Translations under genes and position numbers: made by a program
Notes under the pieces: generated by a model
The model's input: the letters and a program-made list of their open reading frames with translations, nothing else
Database searches by the model: none
Told to the model about the DNA's origin: nothing
Origin: Dirofilaria immitis
Lineage: Eukaryota > Nematoda > Chromadorea > Rhabditida > Onchocercidae
NCBI GenBank assembly: GCA_024305405.1
Contig: JAKNDB010000109.1
Location: 2,914,001-2,978,000 of the forward strand
Reading direction: 5' to 3'
DNA: 64,000 nucleotides
Shown here: in pieces, positions 47,943 through 61,800 of the stretch
How the letters are laid out: each line of letters begins with the position of its first letter
How positions within the stretch are numbered: position 1 is the first letter of the stretch

Positions 47943-49643
47943 CTGTCGCCGACAAGAAGTACTGCGGTGAAGTGGTAGTGGTAGTGAATAATCGGATGAA
48001 ATATGATATTGCTCCTTTGTGGAGAATATGGTAGGTATAGCACATATTGACCTCGGGCACACGTGACTCCTGTCTGTTTCAAAGCAAAAACGACTTGCAT
48101 TGCTGCATCGCACTTCAGTCACTCTTATTGTAAAACGATTTCGCTTCATTGTGTTCCAGTTTAGCTAATATTAACTATAGTATACTATCAAGAAAGTGGC
48201 CAGTAGTGGAATATCATGAATGAAAGAAAATGGCTATGAATCATCACGATCATCCTCTTCAGCGCTATGAATCAGACTGTTGACATTGGAAGTACTGCAG
48301 AACCATTTAGGTTGCAAGGACACAGTCGTCAGTCGACAATGGGATGATTGATACCAGTATATACTGGTGACTATGACTGCTGTTGCTGCTGCCGCTTTTA
48401 CACGAACATATAAATTACATATATATTGTTGATAATAGCAGCAAATAAAATTAGGTTGTAATTATCAGCGAGTTATCAACTTTGTCAACCCTGCTCTCTT
48501 TTCGCTAATTGTCATATGTTGCGTTATCATTAGCGCTCTGCTGGTAGCTGCCGCATCAAGCAATTAATTATACTCCAAACCTTTATAAAATTACTACTGT
48601 TTTTAATAAAAATTTAGCGCTACAAGTATGCGAAACGATAGGCGAACAAATAACACATGTGCACATATAAGTATGCATATGCACCTATAAATGAGGCAAA
48701 AATTCGTAAGCGGCATTGAACGAGCGGTTCTACTCGATCTTTCTTATTTCAATTTCCCATAAGTTATTTATGATGGAAAAGATCAGTGTACATCAATTAA
48801 CGATAATTACGATCTATTATGAAGTTGGAAGACTCAAGGAACTTGTAAACGACCTATTTGACATTATTACAAATAATTTCATATGAGGATACCATGTTAA
48901 AATATCATTCGCATCTAGGAGAACAACTAGCTCGAGGAAATTATCATCAAACAAGATTGATAAGGAGTGTGCGATTCCGTGAAATTTATCGCAATTAACT
49001 GTTTCCTTTTCCTGAAAAGCTCAACTGATTATCAGCGAATTAATGCTTAGCAGCTGCAAATGATGCGATCCAGGAATCTCTCTACAATTCTATTTCTCCA
49101 GTGAATGTTGGAGCGAAATCCAATCGCAATGATAGTGCTGCAAGATCGAGGATCATTGTTCTCTTTTATATTTCAAATATACACCAAGAACCTGCCACTA
49201 TTCTGTTCACAATATATATTCATTCCATGCTGGTTATACGATTTTAAATGCTTAATCCAAATGATGAAGAAGTTGCTCGAATCACTTTAATACAAGAAAC
49301 AAATAGACATAGCACACATTTTAAATATAATGTATTGTTCGAATTCAGTCTAATCATTTGTAACCTGAATTCGTAAGATGAGCTAATGCTATCGCTGTAA
49401 TTCCAACTCATATGAAAATTTTATCTAATTTTCATTTGTGCAGTCTTGTTAGTTAACAAATTTAGTCTTAAACTGTAAAACGCTTTGCGAAAAAAAAAAA
49501 TATGATCACTGAAAATAATGCACCGCAGATGAGGCCCGAGTACAACATATTTGAAATAATGATCAGTTTGAGTCGTCAGAGAAAGACATCTGTTCATTCA
49601 TAACAACAGTCCGTTTGTCAGTCTTTCCTTACACAAGAGGAAT

Positions 49644-49647
49644 TGTG

Positions 49648-49699
<52 letters not shown>
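49644..49699. repeat. (TG)n microsatellite
   Basis: TG dinucleotides interrupted once by TATA, followed by degenerate TGTATA sequence to about 49750. It creates false Cys/Val frames on the plus strand and Thr/His frames on the minus strand. Confidence 0.95.
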
Positions 49700-49705
<6 letters not shown>

Positions 49706-49817
49706 AGTATTGTATGTATATGTGTATATGTGTCTGCATATATATATATGCCAATGTGCCAAGATGTCAATGCCTTCTATGTTGTCATTATTCATTTCTA
49801 CAAAGAAATTTTGTGCT

Positions 49818-49860
49818 AATTTCATTATCTACCATAAAAATTATGGTAGATAATGAAATT
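49818..49860. repeat. Perfect 20-bp palindrome with 3-nt loop
   Basis: The left arm 49818-49837 and right arm 49841-49860 are exact reverse complements separated by AAA. This gives a 20-bp hairpin about 120 bases after the TG tract. There is no T run after it and no gene ends here, so a terminator role is not indicated. Confidence 0.95.
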
Positions 49861-50323
49861 TCAACTTCATAGATTTCCTATCTTCATTAAAACTATTCGA
49901 AAGAGAGCTTTTAGCAACAGCCTTCCCTAAGTAAAAGGAATGGAGTACCATATTTAAATTTTAATAGTACTATCTAGTCAGTACGTGTGAAAAAAATTCC
50001 GTGGATGAAAGATCTTTAATTGATAACGATACCTGAAATGCGATTCGTGATTTCCAGATTTACCGTAAACTTACCTCTATTTCTCAAAATTTTTACTACC
50101 TAGTTTACCTAAAATAGTGAATTAATTTAAAATGCTTACTAAGAACGACATAGATCGTTTCTCAATCATTTAAAAAATTGAAATGTGGAATTGCACTAAA
50201 AGATGGTGTCGAATTGAACTCATTAATTTTGCTCACTATTTATAATAATTCTCGAAAAAATTAATATTTACGAAAAAGCAGAGAACGCACCCTGTTCAAA
50301 TATACAGTTATTTAATTGAATAA

Positions 50324-50373
50324 ACTGATACGAATGATGGCTGCTTTTACTGATACGAATGATGGCTGCTTTT
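50324..50373. repeat. 25-bp exact tandem duplication
   Basis: The unit beginning ACTGATACGAATGATGGC occurs twice without a gap (50324-50348, 50349-50373). The copies are identical, so it is either recent or an assembly artefact. Confidence 0.95.
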
Positions 50374-53300
50374 TAAAATTAGTAAAGTATCCAAATTTTT
50401 AATTAGCATTTTGAATCATTGTATTTTGTCTGACTCTAACCTCGAGTGAATAAAGTTGCTGGATTGTATAGCTGATCCATAATTTCCAAAAATGTCACTT
50501 ATAAATTCTTGAATTTAAAAACTTCTTTTCAAATTTTGTAAATTCGAAGATGATATGACTGTTAGCGAGCAGAAGTTATGCGAATTAAATATGAGCTGTA
50601 GTTCAAAGTTATATTTTTTAATTTTTTCTAATTTCAGCGCCTTATAAAGAAGACATAGCAATATGCTGTATAATTCACTCTCGTATGTATTCGGTACAAT
50701 GTTGAAATAAAGTTGTTTAATATGCACCCTGCATTATGAACGAAGTGCGATTTTTAACCCTTGAACGAAGCAGTAAGTGATAAAACAACAGAATATTGAT
50801 CTCTACATAAGGAATCTTCTGAAATATTTATATTTAAAAAGAATAAACAATAAAATCTTCTTCCGAATAAAAAAATTATTTTTGTGTATTTCTATATTAT
50901 GCTCTGCATCACTTTCAATGGCTGTTTTAAAAAATATAGAGAATCATTGATACAAACCACGGTATATCACATGAAAAATATAGTAAAATCTCTCGGGTGG
51001 TTGCCACGGATCAGCATTCATACAATCATATCACCGTATTGCTCTGTTGAGAAAACAGGAAAACTGCACACCGCATATGAGGACATGGGAGGAAAAACTG
51101 ACAACATCTAATACTGCCGTTAAAGTAAAAATTACTATCTTTTTATCATTATTTATTTTTCCATTTTTCTAATGATGAAATTTAATAGGAATCCAGCTTC
51201 TGTCAACTGTTTTATTTAAGGGGAATGAATTAATAAAAAGAAAGGAATACGATAAAATATCTATTTTTTGAAACTAATCAAACATATTCCTCACTGCTCA
51301 CCGGATAGTTGCTTTCTAATTTTACATTAAGAAATATATTTTTTTTTCAATAAGGAAAGTTATGCAGACTAGGAGCATTCTACTCTGAAGAAGAGATAAG
51401 CATGTTAGAATTATTAAAATCTATGGAAATATCCTTAAAAGAATGCCTATAGTAGCTCTGATTTCGAAAAAAAAGCAAAAAACAAAATAACAAATTCTGC
51501 TCAATTGAAATAAAAACTTTCCTTCAACTTCCAGCATCACTGCTGTGAATCTTTGCTTCAAAATGCTTGCATTATCAAGATAACATATTTTTAGGCTGTA
51601 GGAAATCTAGAAATGAATGTTTGAATTGTGGGAATATTAATTATAGTACTTTTATTCCGTTCGTTTCATGCCATCAAGCAATACGATTAGCCTTTACAAT
51701 TTGTTAAGTTATTAGATCTGTACACCTGAAGTTGTTCTATAAATTAACTTTGATGAGCTGTTAGTGACTGCAAGCGAATTTCCATGTGGCACAGATCAAT
51801 GAATAACAATTACTTTTCATGCCGTCTGGATAGGAGAGAAATGCGATTAATGACATGACCAGGAGTTTTGATTTTAAAATCACATTTCATTAATACATTT
51901 ATTAATACCACTGTATTTCTTATTAAATGCAAAAACTACCTAGATCGTCAGACTATAGATTATCCAACGATGTAGTGATGCAATTGCACGATTGCATAGC
52001 AGTGTTCGCGAAAAATATCATGGTTTTACTAAACAAACCATTCCATCCAATTTATTTTCTCTTGAATTAATCTTCCTCAATTTATTACTGCTTCAAGTAA
52101 AGCTACCAGAAGCGCCAAAATTAAAACATTTCAGCTCTTATGAATAATTTCGAAGACTTTTAAATCTACGTACAGCTAGCTACCAGATTCTTCATATTAA
52201 TTTATATGCATTCCATGCAGGTTGTCCGCTTCACAAAAAGAATATTTACTAATTTATGTAAAACATATAATGTGACATGTTTACGCTAATGAAATCGACT
52301 AACTAAGAAGTAACAAACTCGGATTGATTGGCAATTCCGCATACTGAGCTCCTGTACATGTTTAAAGAGCCTTTTGCAGAGAAAAAAGCATCCAGCATGA
52401 TAGTCTCACTTATTTCACTTACTTCAAGTAATTCAAGTTTAATGACTAACAAACATGACTAGTTAAGCGTATCACGGCGTATATTTGGCATCTGCATTGC
52501 TTCCCAGTCATAAGATTTCAATTTTTTGCAAATGTGCGTTTCAGAAAATGACTCTACAATCATTTTTTTCTTTATTCAATTCAGTTCAAATTAAGCGACT
52601 CGAGAATTCAGATAATTTCCCTAGAAGTATCATTTTAGCATTAAACTAAATTGGAAATAATCGTGGTAAATTACTATTGTATAATTTCATCAGTTTACTA
52701 GAATATATATTCGTACACACTCATGGTTAATAGCGATATCATTTACAAATACTGCCACCTTGAATACCGTCTTAACATTAAGAAGAATAAGCTATTCTTT
52801 GGAAACCTCCAAGTAAAAAGTAGGACAAGAATTAGTATGCTAACTCAGAGATTAGTAAAAATGTTTCAAAATCCAAACAGAATTAGCGCGCTTAAGTTTT
52901 GATTGGTTTATTTACTTCGTTTTAGTCACTAGTTAAGTTCACATTAATTTAATATGACTTTATTTGACGCAAATTAATTATAATAGAAAATCGCTAAATT
53001 ATGAACTCTACTTTGCCTCTTCATCTCTTTGCATCGCTTACGTTTCTTCAGTTTCGCTTCATTGCACAACGTAACTATCTAAGAAGTACTTTAGAGAAAT
53101 TTACGTGTATTATGCGGTAGGATGAATAACAAGATTTCTTGTACGGTAAGAAAGATGGTACAGATACCATTTACTTTTTTCAACTCTACAATTTCCAACT
53201 TACTCAAAAACTAAAACCTCCGACACAATGTCCATCAGGTATCCTTCGATCATGTTAACTCGGTTCCACATTCTACCGCTGCTTTTCAATTTCACGGTGA

Positions 53301-54028
53301 TATTCTATGTACAAAAATTTCTAGAAAAATCGCTGATTTTCTGAATCACATTATCATTGGGTGATGGTGCATTAAGGTAAAGTGGTGGCTAGTTTCACTT
53401 TATGCAGTTTTTGTTTTTTTTTTGTATACCTTCTGAAATCACTGACAATATAAGTCAGACTAATTCTGTAGTTCACTTATTGTTGTTGTATTTTTAAACG
53501 AGTAGCAAATGTCATATTTTGTTGCTTATCACTAGCATTTTGTTTGTCACTCTTTTGGGTTTACCTTTATGCATGTGTTTAGGCGCAGCTTCACATGAAT
53601 AGAACGAGCATGCTCCTCTTTCTCTGTGAAAATATGTCCATCTGAAGTAATCTTAATTATGTCCGCCATAAAATTTGTAAGTTGATATATCAGACTTGTA
53701 CATAGACTATACTTTGCTTCCATTTAATGTCTTTCCATAGGATACGTCAGCCACAGCTGGGAACTATAACTATAGCAGTTCAAAGAAGTTCAACATTACT
53801 TCTACAGAAATTCTTTGCTTTTCTTTGCAGTATTGGCTCTCTCGTTGCAGCCATTGTTCCTCACATGTTATATTTGCATTTGCAAATGTTTCTTAAGCTA
53901 GTAGTTCGTTTATTTTCTGCTAGTGCAACTTCAACTGCTTATCAAACCCTTCAGTAGATGCGGCACTTCTTCACCATATATGTTATGTTTATTGAAATGC
54001 TTTTGCTTGGCATATTATGATGTAGAGA

Positions 54029-55836
54029 ATGTGGCTACCGCGACTAATGCGTCCGATAAATGAAGAGCGAGAACATCGTGTTGCTACTGGATGTAAGTTC
54101 GTGTTTATCGCTACGATACATTCATTGCTGCTTTCTCTGCATGACTTACTTTTCAAACAGATTATATGTTGCAAGATTATTCGCAAAGTAAGAATTTTGA
54201 AATACGAGGGAAAATTGCCTATCACCTCATCAGAATGTATTTGCTCAATCGATCTTTAATTTATCGCATTTTGATCAATCCCACCTGAGCAGATTATGTT
54301 GTATTATTTCAGTATCAAATCATGCTACACAAAATTTCTTCGGAATATTGGTGACTTGTGGCTGTGGAAATTTAGCATCATGCAGATGAACAGCGTCACT
54401 GATTTTGTTCTCTAAATGATACTCAAGCATTAAAACATCGCTTCGTGTATCGCATTTCTTCTACTCATCTTTACTCTCATCGGTATTATGCATTTAATAT
54501 TGAATATAGCAGGGCTTCCTTTTGTAATAATTCATTCTCAATAAATTAATAAATAGCAAAAAAGACTGAATAAATCGAGGGCAAAACAAGTTAATATAAT
54601 TAAGATTAGTCCCTTTAAAAAGATTTTTTCAATGATTTCACAAATTTTTCCTCGACAGAACATATTTCAATAAGATTTTACATTTTTCCCCAGTAATGCT
54701 GAAGAAAGTGAAATTATATTACTGTTAGATGAATTTTATTCATGATCAAAAAGTCATTTTAACTGAAGTTTACTGAGTAAGGAATACAGTAGTCATTTGT
54801 TTCATATTTTATTGTAATTGCAGCTTTCTCTGGATTGTTAACTTCCACATCCTCCGAATTGACACCTGGTAGTTCATACCTCTTCCTACCAATTACCGTT
54901 ATCAGTTACTGTTATTTGGTGGTTTGTGTTGTTTGCATGCGCGTACAATCTGCAGGCATCGTAATGTTCGCCGCCATGGATTGTTGTATCATCGTCGTGG
55001 CTATTATTAGTCACCTTCACTCCCACTTCCTGTTTCTCTTTTGCACATGCTGCTTATTCACGATCGGGCGTTCATTCATCTTCAAACTTCTTTCGTTTCT
55101 CTGAATCATCCTTGTTAGTATTAAATTTCTCTAAATTACTTATTTGGAAGTTATAATCAGATCGGAAAGTCTTGGTAAATATTGTGCTTCAAATGGATGA
55201 GTATAAAAAGCAAAACAATTCAAAATATTCGCTGTCAAAATATAGTAACTGCTAAAAATTGAAACTAGTGTTAGATTGATAAGTGGGCAGATTAAAACCA
55301 ATTGTGTTATTGGCCCGTTAATTAGTGACTCTGAATAGCTATGGCGAATCGTATAGTGTTGTACCGACGACGTATCTATCAAATGTCTGCCTTGTCAAAT
55401 TTCGATGATAGTTTATGTGCCTATTATAGTTGTAACGAGTAACGGAGAATAAGGTTTCGACTCCGGAGAGGGAGCCTGAGTTGCCACATTCAAGGAAGGA
55501 AGCAGTCGCGAAGATTACCCACTCTTAGAATGAGGAAAGAGTGACAAAATAACAAGACCGTTCTCTTTGAGGCCGGTTATCATATATATATTCTTTGCCA
55601 AATCACTTCAGATTTTCAGCTATAATGCCCTTTTGGAAGCTTGTACGCCTTCACTGCCAACCTATAACGAAGCAATTAAAGAACCTGTATTTGCATCACC
55701 AGCTTATTCAGCAATCGTTACACATTCTTCAACAACACCATTGCTCATATTTCTGGTTCTGTTCTATCGTCAGCTGGAAACGAAGGAATAGAGGAACCAA
55801 TAACAGTAGCAGCAACCATAAACAGAAGTTGCTGAT
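54029..55836 (+). CDS. Tentative multi-exon gene: membrane protein with PY-like motif
   Basis: Exon-like pieces in one order on the plus strand: 54029-54090 (MRPINEEREHRVATG, strong GTAAGT donor), from 54313 after a TTATTTCAG acceptor (SNHATQNFFGIL), from about 54826 after TTGCAG (hydrophobic, Cys-rich, PITVISYCYLVVCVVC), and from 55618 after TTTTCAG (SLPTYNEAIKEPVFASP). The last piece changes frame near 55735 and then reads HISGSVLSSAGNEGIEEP before a stop. LPTYNEA resembles the WW-binding tails of small membrane adaptors, but no family is recognised and several joins do not fit in phase. An 18S rRNA fragment lies between the third and fourth pieces. It could be a broken gene or separate chance frames. 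Confidence 0.25.
55282..55581 (+). pseudogene. Degenerate fragment of nuclear 18S rRNA
   Basis: About 300 bases follow the 5' domain of eukaryotic 18S rRNA in order: TGACTCTGAATAGCT, GACGACGTATCT, CAAATGTCTGCC, AGTTTATGTGCC, TAACGGAGAATAAGG, CGACTCCGGAGAGGGAGCC, ATTACCCACTCT, GACCGTTCTCTTTGAGGCC. It differs from a functional sequence by many substitutions, and the conserved AAACGGCTACCAC stretch is shortened to TTGCCAC. Both ends stop abruptly in AT-rich DNA, so it is a dispersed, decayed rDNA piece rather than an active gene. Confidence 0.9.
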
Positions 55837-58800
55837 ATAGTTACAGTCCCATGTAGTTGAAACTATTACTTTTGTGGAAGTTCATCATACAGGTGAACCG
55901 GCGAGTGAGATTGAGCAGGCTGAGAAGATAAGTCTTCTGATGAATAACTCCATGGCATGTTTTATGTAATTACACATTTCTGAATAATTTGCAGGTAATG
56001 TTTCAGACGTTTCAAACTTTTTCTTTTAAAAAAATTTTTGCTGTAGTACATAATTATGCCTCATAACTGTCAAAATCAGATTGTTTGTTCATGAGAAATC
56101 ACGTTTTTGATCACTGTTTTTCTTCATTGCATAAACATAATTGTCAGAAACAGTCTTTCTTTCCAGGATATTTATTACTCAATTCATTGCAATCACGTTA
56201 TGAGTTTTATTGGACGAGATGGTGAAACAGATTCAAAAATTAAAGAACTGTTTTCATGCTCTTCAGCTAGTCTGAAAAGATTGCCATTTACCACATTGGG
56301 TCGCACATTTAGAACTGTTTTTTGGTATGTTCATTTAGATTTATTTCGAAGTAATTTATTTCATTTGCATGGATGAGAAATTTGAAAACTTCGTAAATTT
56401 ATAATTTCGAAGAATCATTTAATTTCATTGGCTTAATTTAGCGAAATTTGTTTAGGTAGCTTGCTTTTTTTTTTAGTTCTGTTAGTCCATGTAATAAATA
56501 ATCCTTTTTTTTGTTGGTTAGAGTTTTTTTCCAAGAATTAGAGCCACAATATCTTTATCACTCATATTATTAATATAATAATTATTTAAGTATTCTAGCT
56601 TTTTAAAATCGAGGCGCGCAGGTGGACGACCAATGTTTTCCAAATTGAACCACTTTATTGCCTGCTCACTATTGATGATCTCATCGTTCCTATGACTCCA
56701 GCCAAGTCTAAGTTTTGTTTTTGCTAACTAGTGTCGGGTCCTATACAATTCATTTATGAATTTCGTTAATCATTTTTTTATGTTTTGTAATCGCATATTG
56801 CGGTCATTTCGCTTTACATGCTTGGTATTTTTAGTTTGTTTGTTGTCTTCCATCAATTTTATCTCGTTCATCGCATTTGTCTTTAATAAAAATTTTTAGT
56901 GGATTGCATTGTTTCTGGGAGCTGATTTGCGAATCATTTAATTTCATACAAGTGAGAGAGGTCTGATGAAATGTTACACCTTATCTACAGCTAAGATGGT
57001 TTGAAAAACGATGATAGCAAATATGTTGGTGACGTGTTGCGCTAAATTTTGTATGGATAAGACTTAGTTCTAGAGTTTTCTGTTAGGTAACAGACATCGA
57101 GAAAATTTCTTTCCAGAGTATTGTCATATACCGTGACGTCCATTTTGCGTTGCATTTTCGTACCAATCATTGTTATATCTTTTCATCTACTGAATTTTTT
57201 ACATTCAGGTTAGCCCTTTTAAAATCTGTTTCTCGATAGATCTTCCGTTGAACGTTGCATGTATTTCGAATGTATTATAGCCTTGAATGTATTATATATA
57301 AACTGTATTCTCGTTAATGTTTGATTGATGTCCCATATTATGCTGCCAGTGATTCTGAGGAAAAGAAATGACTGCCTCGGATCCATTGATGTGATTAGTT
57401 AACTCCATAATTTTTATTGGCTCTAATTCGCGTTTTAAATGAATGCGCAGTTGTTCGAAATTCGAATTTGGTTTTTAATATAAAATATTAAAAAAGAATA
57501 TCTTTTCAATAAATTAATTGATTTATGATCTTGGCTATAAGAACTGTAATTCGTTTGCAAGGAGCAGTCATTTACAAATTAATTGTCATTACCTTTATTA
57601 CTCGAAAAAATTTCTTACAGTCGCATCTGTCAGTTCATTATCCATAGTAAGACTAAAGATCAAATAATTTCCATTCCTATAACAATCTCCAAAGGAACTG
57701 TAAAATTATCATCGTTTATCTAAATCTATTCTATGTCCAGAGTTTCTTGTTTTAGTCAATCAAATATTTAATATTTGTTGTACCGCCCAATTAAGGGAAT
57801 ATATATATGGCAACTTTTAGCAAGAATTATGTTTCGCTTTTTATCCAATTTGGATCATCTCGCTCTATTCATTTTTTACTCGTTACCTCTTTTTTCGCTG
57901 ATATTGAATTTCATTGTTCATATTCGTGTTGCGTCGAATAAAGCGTCGTTTTATTACCAAGTTTGAGCGCAAATCAAAACGGTGACTCACTAGAATCACC
58001 AACCAAAGAAAACTTTATCCTAAGTGACACAAACCCTGACGTCACATCTACACCAATGACTCATGCAACGGTTATAACAACATTTCAAGTCCCATCAGAC
58101 CAAACTACGTAAACTCAAACAATGCTTCCACAAAAGTGGTATTGTGATACCCGTAAATATCTTTGACACGCAGAAGCCGTATTTCTGTCAAAATGATATT
58201 GGATATGCTCCATTTGTCTTGCAAAGATACCCATCTTTTATTGATTTTAATATAATTCAGTGGACGAGAGGATATAATTGACTCGCATCCAGCAATTACA
58301 TTTTTTCGAAACTTTGGCTCTTCGTTTCCTGAATAATGGTTGTTTCGACAATTTATTCTTTTATTTAATGTTTTAATCGTATGTTTTTAAGTTAATCAAG
58401 TATCTGCGAGCAAAGGAGACTAGAGTATACAAGATATTTAAATTAATTAAGGGATGATTGTGTCGGGAAGTTTGAAACATATTTATCCCATATTTTTTCC
58501 ATGGAATTTGTGTAAGTAATAAGCTCTACTTGTCATCTCATTTGCTTGATAAAACAGTATTAAAATAAATTGCGGATTTTTAGAAATTTTGCCGGTTTTT
58601 TCTTTGTAGTAGGATATACAGTTTCTTTGTACTTGTTCATCCTAAATTCGTTCCGGAGCGAGAATTTGTTGTGACATTGATATCCTTTATGGAATGTTTT
58701 GCTCATTTTGGATAAAGCTTGGCATACCTACTTTTTCTAGTGATTTCGTTATTAAGCTGCGACAAATTATTATAATTTGTGATGTAAACTGTGACTGATA

Positions 58801-61800
58801 TTACTTTTTTGTTACTGCTATTTTTATTTCCTCTGTCTGTTAATCTATCTAGTGGGTAAGTTGATAATGATAGATGATATACATTCCTTAATAATATCAT
58901 GGCCATAGAGTAGTACTTCCATTTTGACAATATTGTCATTTATTTAACTGATTTTGTTGATAATTTCATTTCGAAAAAGAAGCAAATAATTTGATAAAGT
59001 AGAGTTGAGATTTGATATGCAATTTTTTCTCTTCTCGAATTTCGTTTCGCTGTTTCATTGGTGCTTCTTTGCATATTTTGTGAAAACAAACCCAGTGTCA
59101 AAGATTACAAATAATAATAGAAAAATAAAATATTAGTGTTAGTAACGAAGCACATTTTCGTGAAAATAATCTGATATCACTTTCAAATATTGCTTTATAG
59201 GCAATGGAATAAATTAGAATAGTTTTAGTTGAAAGTTTTAATAAGTTTTTGATGAGTTTGTTTTTTAGAAGTTGATAGATTTTTATAAAACTTTTGATGT
59301 AACTTTTTTATAAAACTTTTTGATGTAACTTTTTCTACCCCATATACGTGAACAGAATGACATTTGCAGTTTTACAAGGTAGCAGAATAGGTACTAACTA
59401 TGACTGACTATATAATTCGCATTCAAGAAATATAATGTTTTAATAAGGCATAATTAATAACATCTTCTACTCTTTATTAACTATTCATTAACAGACAATA
59501 TTGACAATAAGCAAAGTGAGCTTTGATTTAAGAAAAAACATGGAAAAGTTATGTATGATTTTAATGATTCCGATTGTTGGTTCAGATGGTCGACCTGAAT
59601 GTGCATTTCATAGAATATAATATCATAGATATCAAATATTTCTGAAGGGAAAAGTGACATCTCTCTCCTTTTTGCAAGAACTGCTACTTAGATTGAGAGT
59701 ATTTGGGTTGTGAACCTGAGATATGCTCAATTGAACTGCAATAAACTTATTGTGTGATACGGATATCACTGAACTTTATTCAATTCAACAATTTTTTTAA
59801 TAATTGAAAAAATCTTAGCTCAGTTTGCTGATTATCACTGTCTGATAATGAACAATAGTATTAGCAAAGAGCAGAAGAATGCATCATTAATTACGACTCG
59901 TTAATAATGGGAAGGTCATAATGTTATTTCTAATTTATTATATTTAATTCAGAATTACCTTCCTCATTTCCTATTGTCACGGTATGCATAACTACTAGTG
60001 TCTGAATCCTTATCTTATTTTAGTAAGTTTACAAAGTCTAAACAATATTGACATTCGATACAGTCGTATCCCAGAAAAAGTAAGTGACGCAAGTAGACTA
60101 AATAATATTGCTGAGTAGATTGCCTGCTCCTTCATTTACTAATTTTAGTTATATTTATCCAGTAATTTTTTTTCATATGAGAAGTATTTTCATTTTCATT
60201 ATGAATCTGTTTCGTACTATAGTGGTTGACAAGTAAAGTGACGAAAAACGAAAAACTAAAAAAAAGCACCAATTCTGCTCCAGTTTGTGCGAACGGTACT
60301 CTTTTGCTCTTTGATTGGTTCAAATCTGTTTCTGATTGATCTTTTATGTCTAAAAATGTTTATTACAGCAATTTGGACGCAGGAATCCATCACTTCGTTC
60401 CGATGGATAAAGAAATTAAGAAGTGAAATCTTCATATTTCAAACCTTTTGTTATTATCCTTTCTACATTTGTAAAAAATTGGTAAACAAGACGATAAAGT
60501 GGTACCAAATAATATATGTTCATATCCTATCTGCTTCATACAACTGCATTAGTGCATCGAAATCAATACCAAACAATATTATGGAATAAGGCGCTCAGGA
60601 CGATCTTTATTCGTAGCATTTCTCTGAACTTTTGCTTCATTATTCGAAAACAATTCTATTTTATTCCACTTGTGGTAGCATATTTTTAAAAGAAATCATA
60701 AAGGAGAATTAAGATAGTTTTCAGTTCTATCGATACAATTATGACATACTAGGATATATCACCAATGGGAAAAAGGCTCGAAGGGGAATATTTTTTCAGA
60801 TTTCCAATACTGAGCGTTTTCTTTCCTTTCTTTTTTCCAGCATTTCTTTTTCTTTTTATTGAAAAAATCATTTCTTTTTGATGTTTTCCGGGTACTCTTT
60901 TTCTTCAGTTCTGTTAGTCCAGATATGTGAAAGATAACGAACCTATAAACAATCTTTTTTTCAACTTCCTCACGGATAGAGTTAAATATATTCTTTCTAT
61001 AATAACTCTCCCTAAGAGTATAAAAAGATTATGCTTATGACTTTCAGTACTATTGAAATTTCATCTGTAAATAAGCTTATGAATGAGACAGAGATTAATT
61101 GAGAGAAATGTATATACGAAAAAAGTTCTAAGACTTCTGTAATTTTGGAAACTGGATAATTTTAATTTAATTCTTCAAGATTTGATAGTATGAAGCTATT
61201 ATCATCTAGATTGCCAACCTTTTCAATGTAACTTTTTGGTGGTCACATAAGAACGCATGTAGAACTGTTGGGATATTGATTTTATCTTACTACTTCTTTT
61301 GTGTTCGGCTAACTTTAACTCAGAGTTTATTGTACTAATCAACAAAAGGGAATAGAATGAATGATATTTTAAGCTTTCTGCAGTAGATCAAGGCGTAGTC
61401 GCAACCTTTTTGCAATATTACCTCATGATGTCATATTAAATGGCCATAGTCGAGTAACTATATAGAATATTAGGTATACTGCTTGATCCCCATTACGTTT
61501 TTGATGTCAAGTTCAAATCCAATTAAGAAAAACATAATTTTCATGGCAAAAAAATCCTACATCAGTGCCAATGACTCAACTTCTTTAATCTGCAAATAGT
61601 AAAAAAACGTTAATTGCAACGGAACATTAATGCTTTAGCAGGCATAAAAGAGAGCTGAAGCATCGCTCGCACAAAATATGATGAAAATAATTACTTTTGC
61701 ACTAGCATTTTTCCATTTTGATGATTACGGCCATGTTTAGTAAAACGGTTTATATTATTCCACAGCTAGAACTGCCAATTGCTAATGCTCCGAAGTTAAG

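Larger units (their letters stand above)
47943..53700. other. Upstream region of receptor kinase, no gene recognised
   Basis: About 5.7 kb of AT-rich DNA with only short frames. It contains the receptor's promoter and three simple structures listed separately (TG microsatellite, palindrome, 25-bp tandem duplication). No RNA gene was seen. Confidence 0.5.

Noticed and set aside
47943..48149. Upstream in-frame extension of the receptor kinase start
   Set aside because: It would put a polar, Cys/Arg-rich stretch before a textbook signal peptide starting at 47942, so the downstream ATG is preferred.
49615..49872. Cys/Val-rich and Thr/His-rich frames on both strands
   Set aside because: Both are translations of the TG microsatellite.
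56474..60920. Shared AGTTCTGTTAGTCCA at about 56476 and 60908
   Set aside because: The similarity does not extend beyond about 15 bases, so it is not enough to call a repeat family.
61681..61743. Short signal-peptide-like frame (MMKIITFALAFFHF) after a CATAAAAG box
   Set aside because: It stops after 20 codons, and no downstream exon with a matching splice site was found. It is too weak to call a gene.
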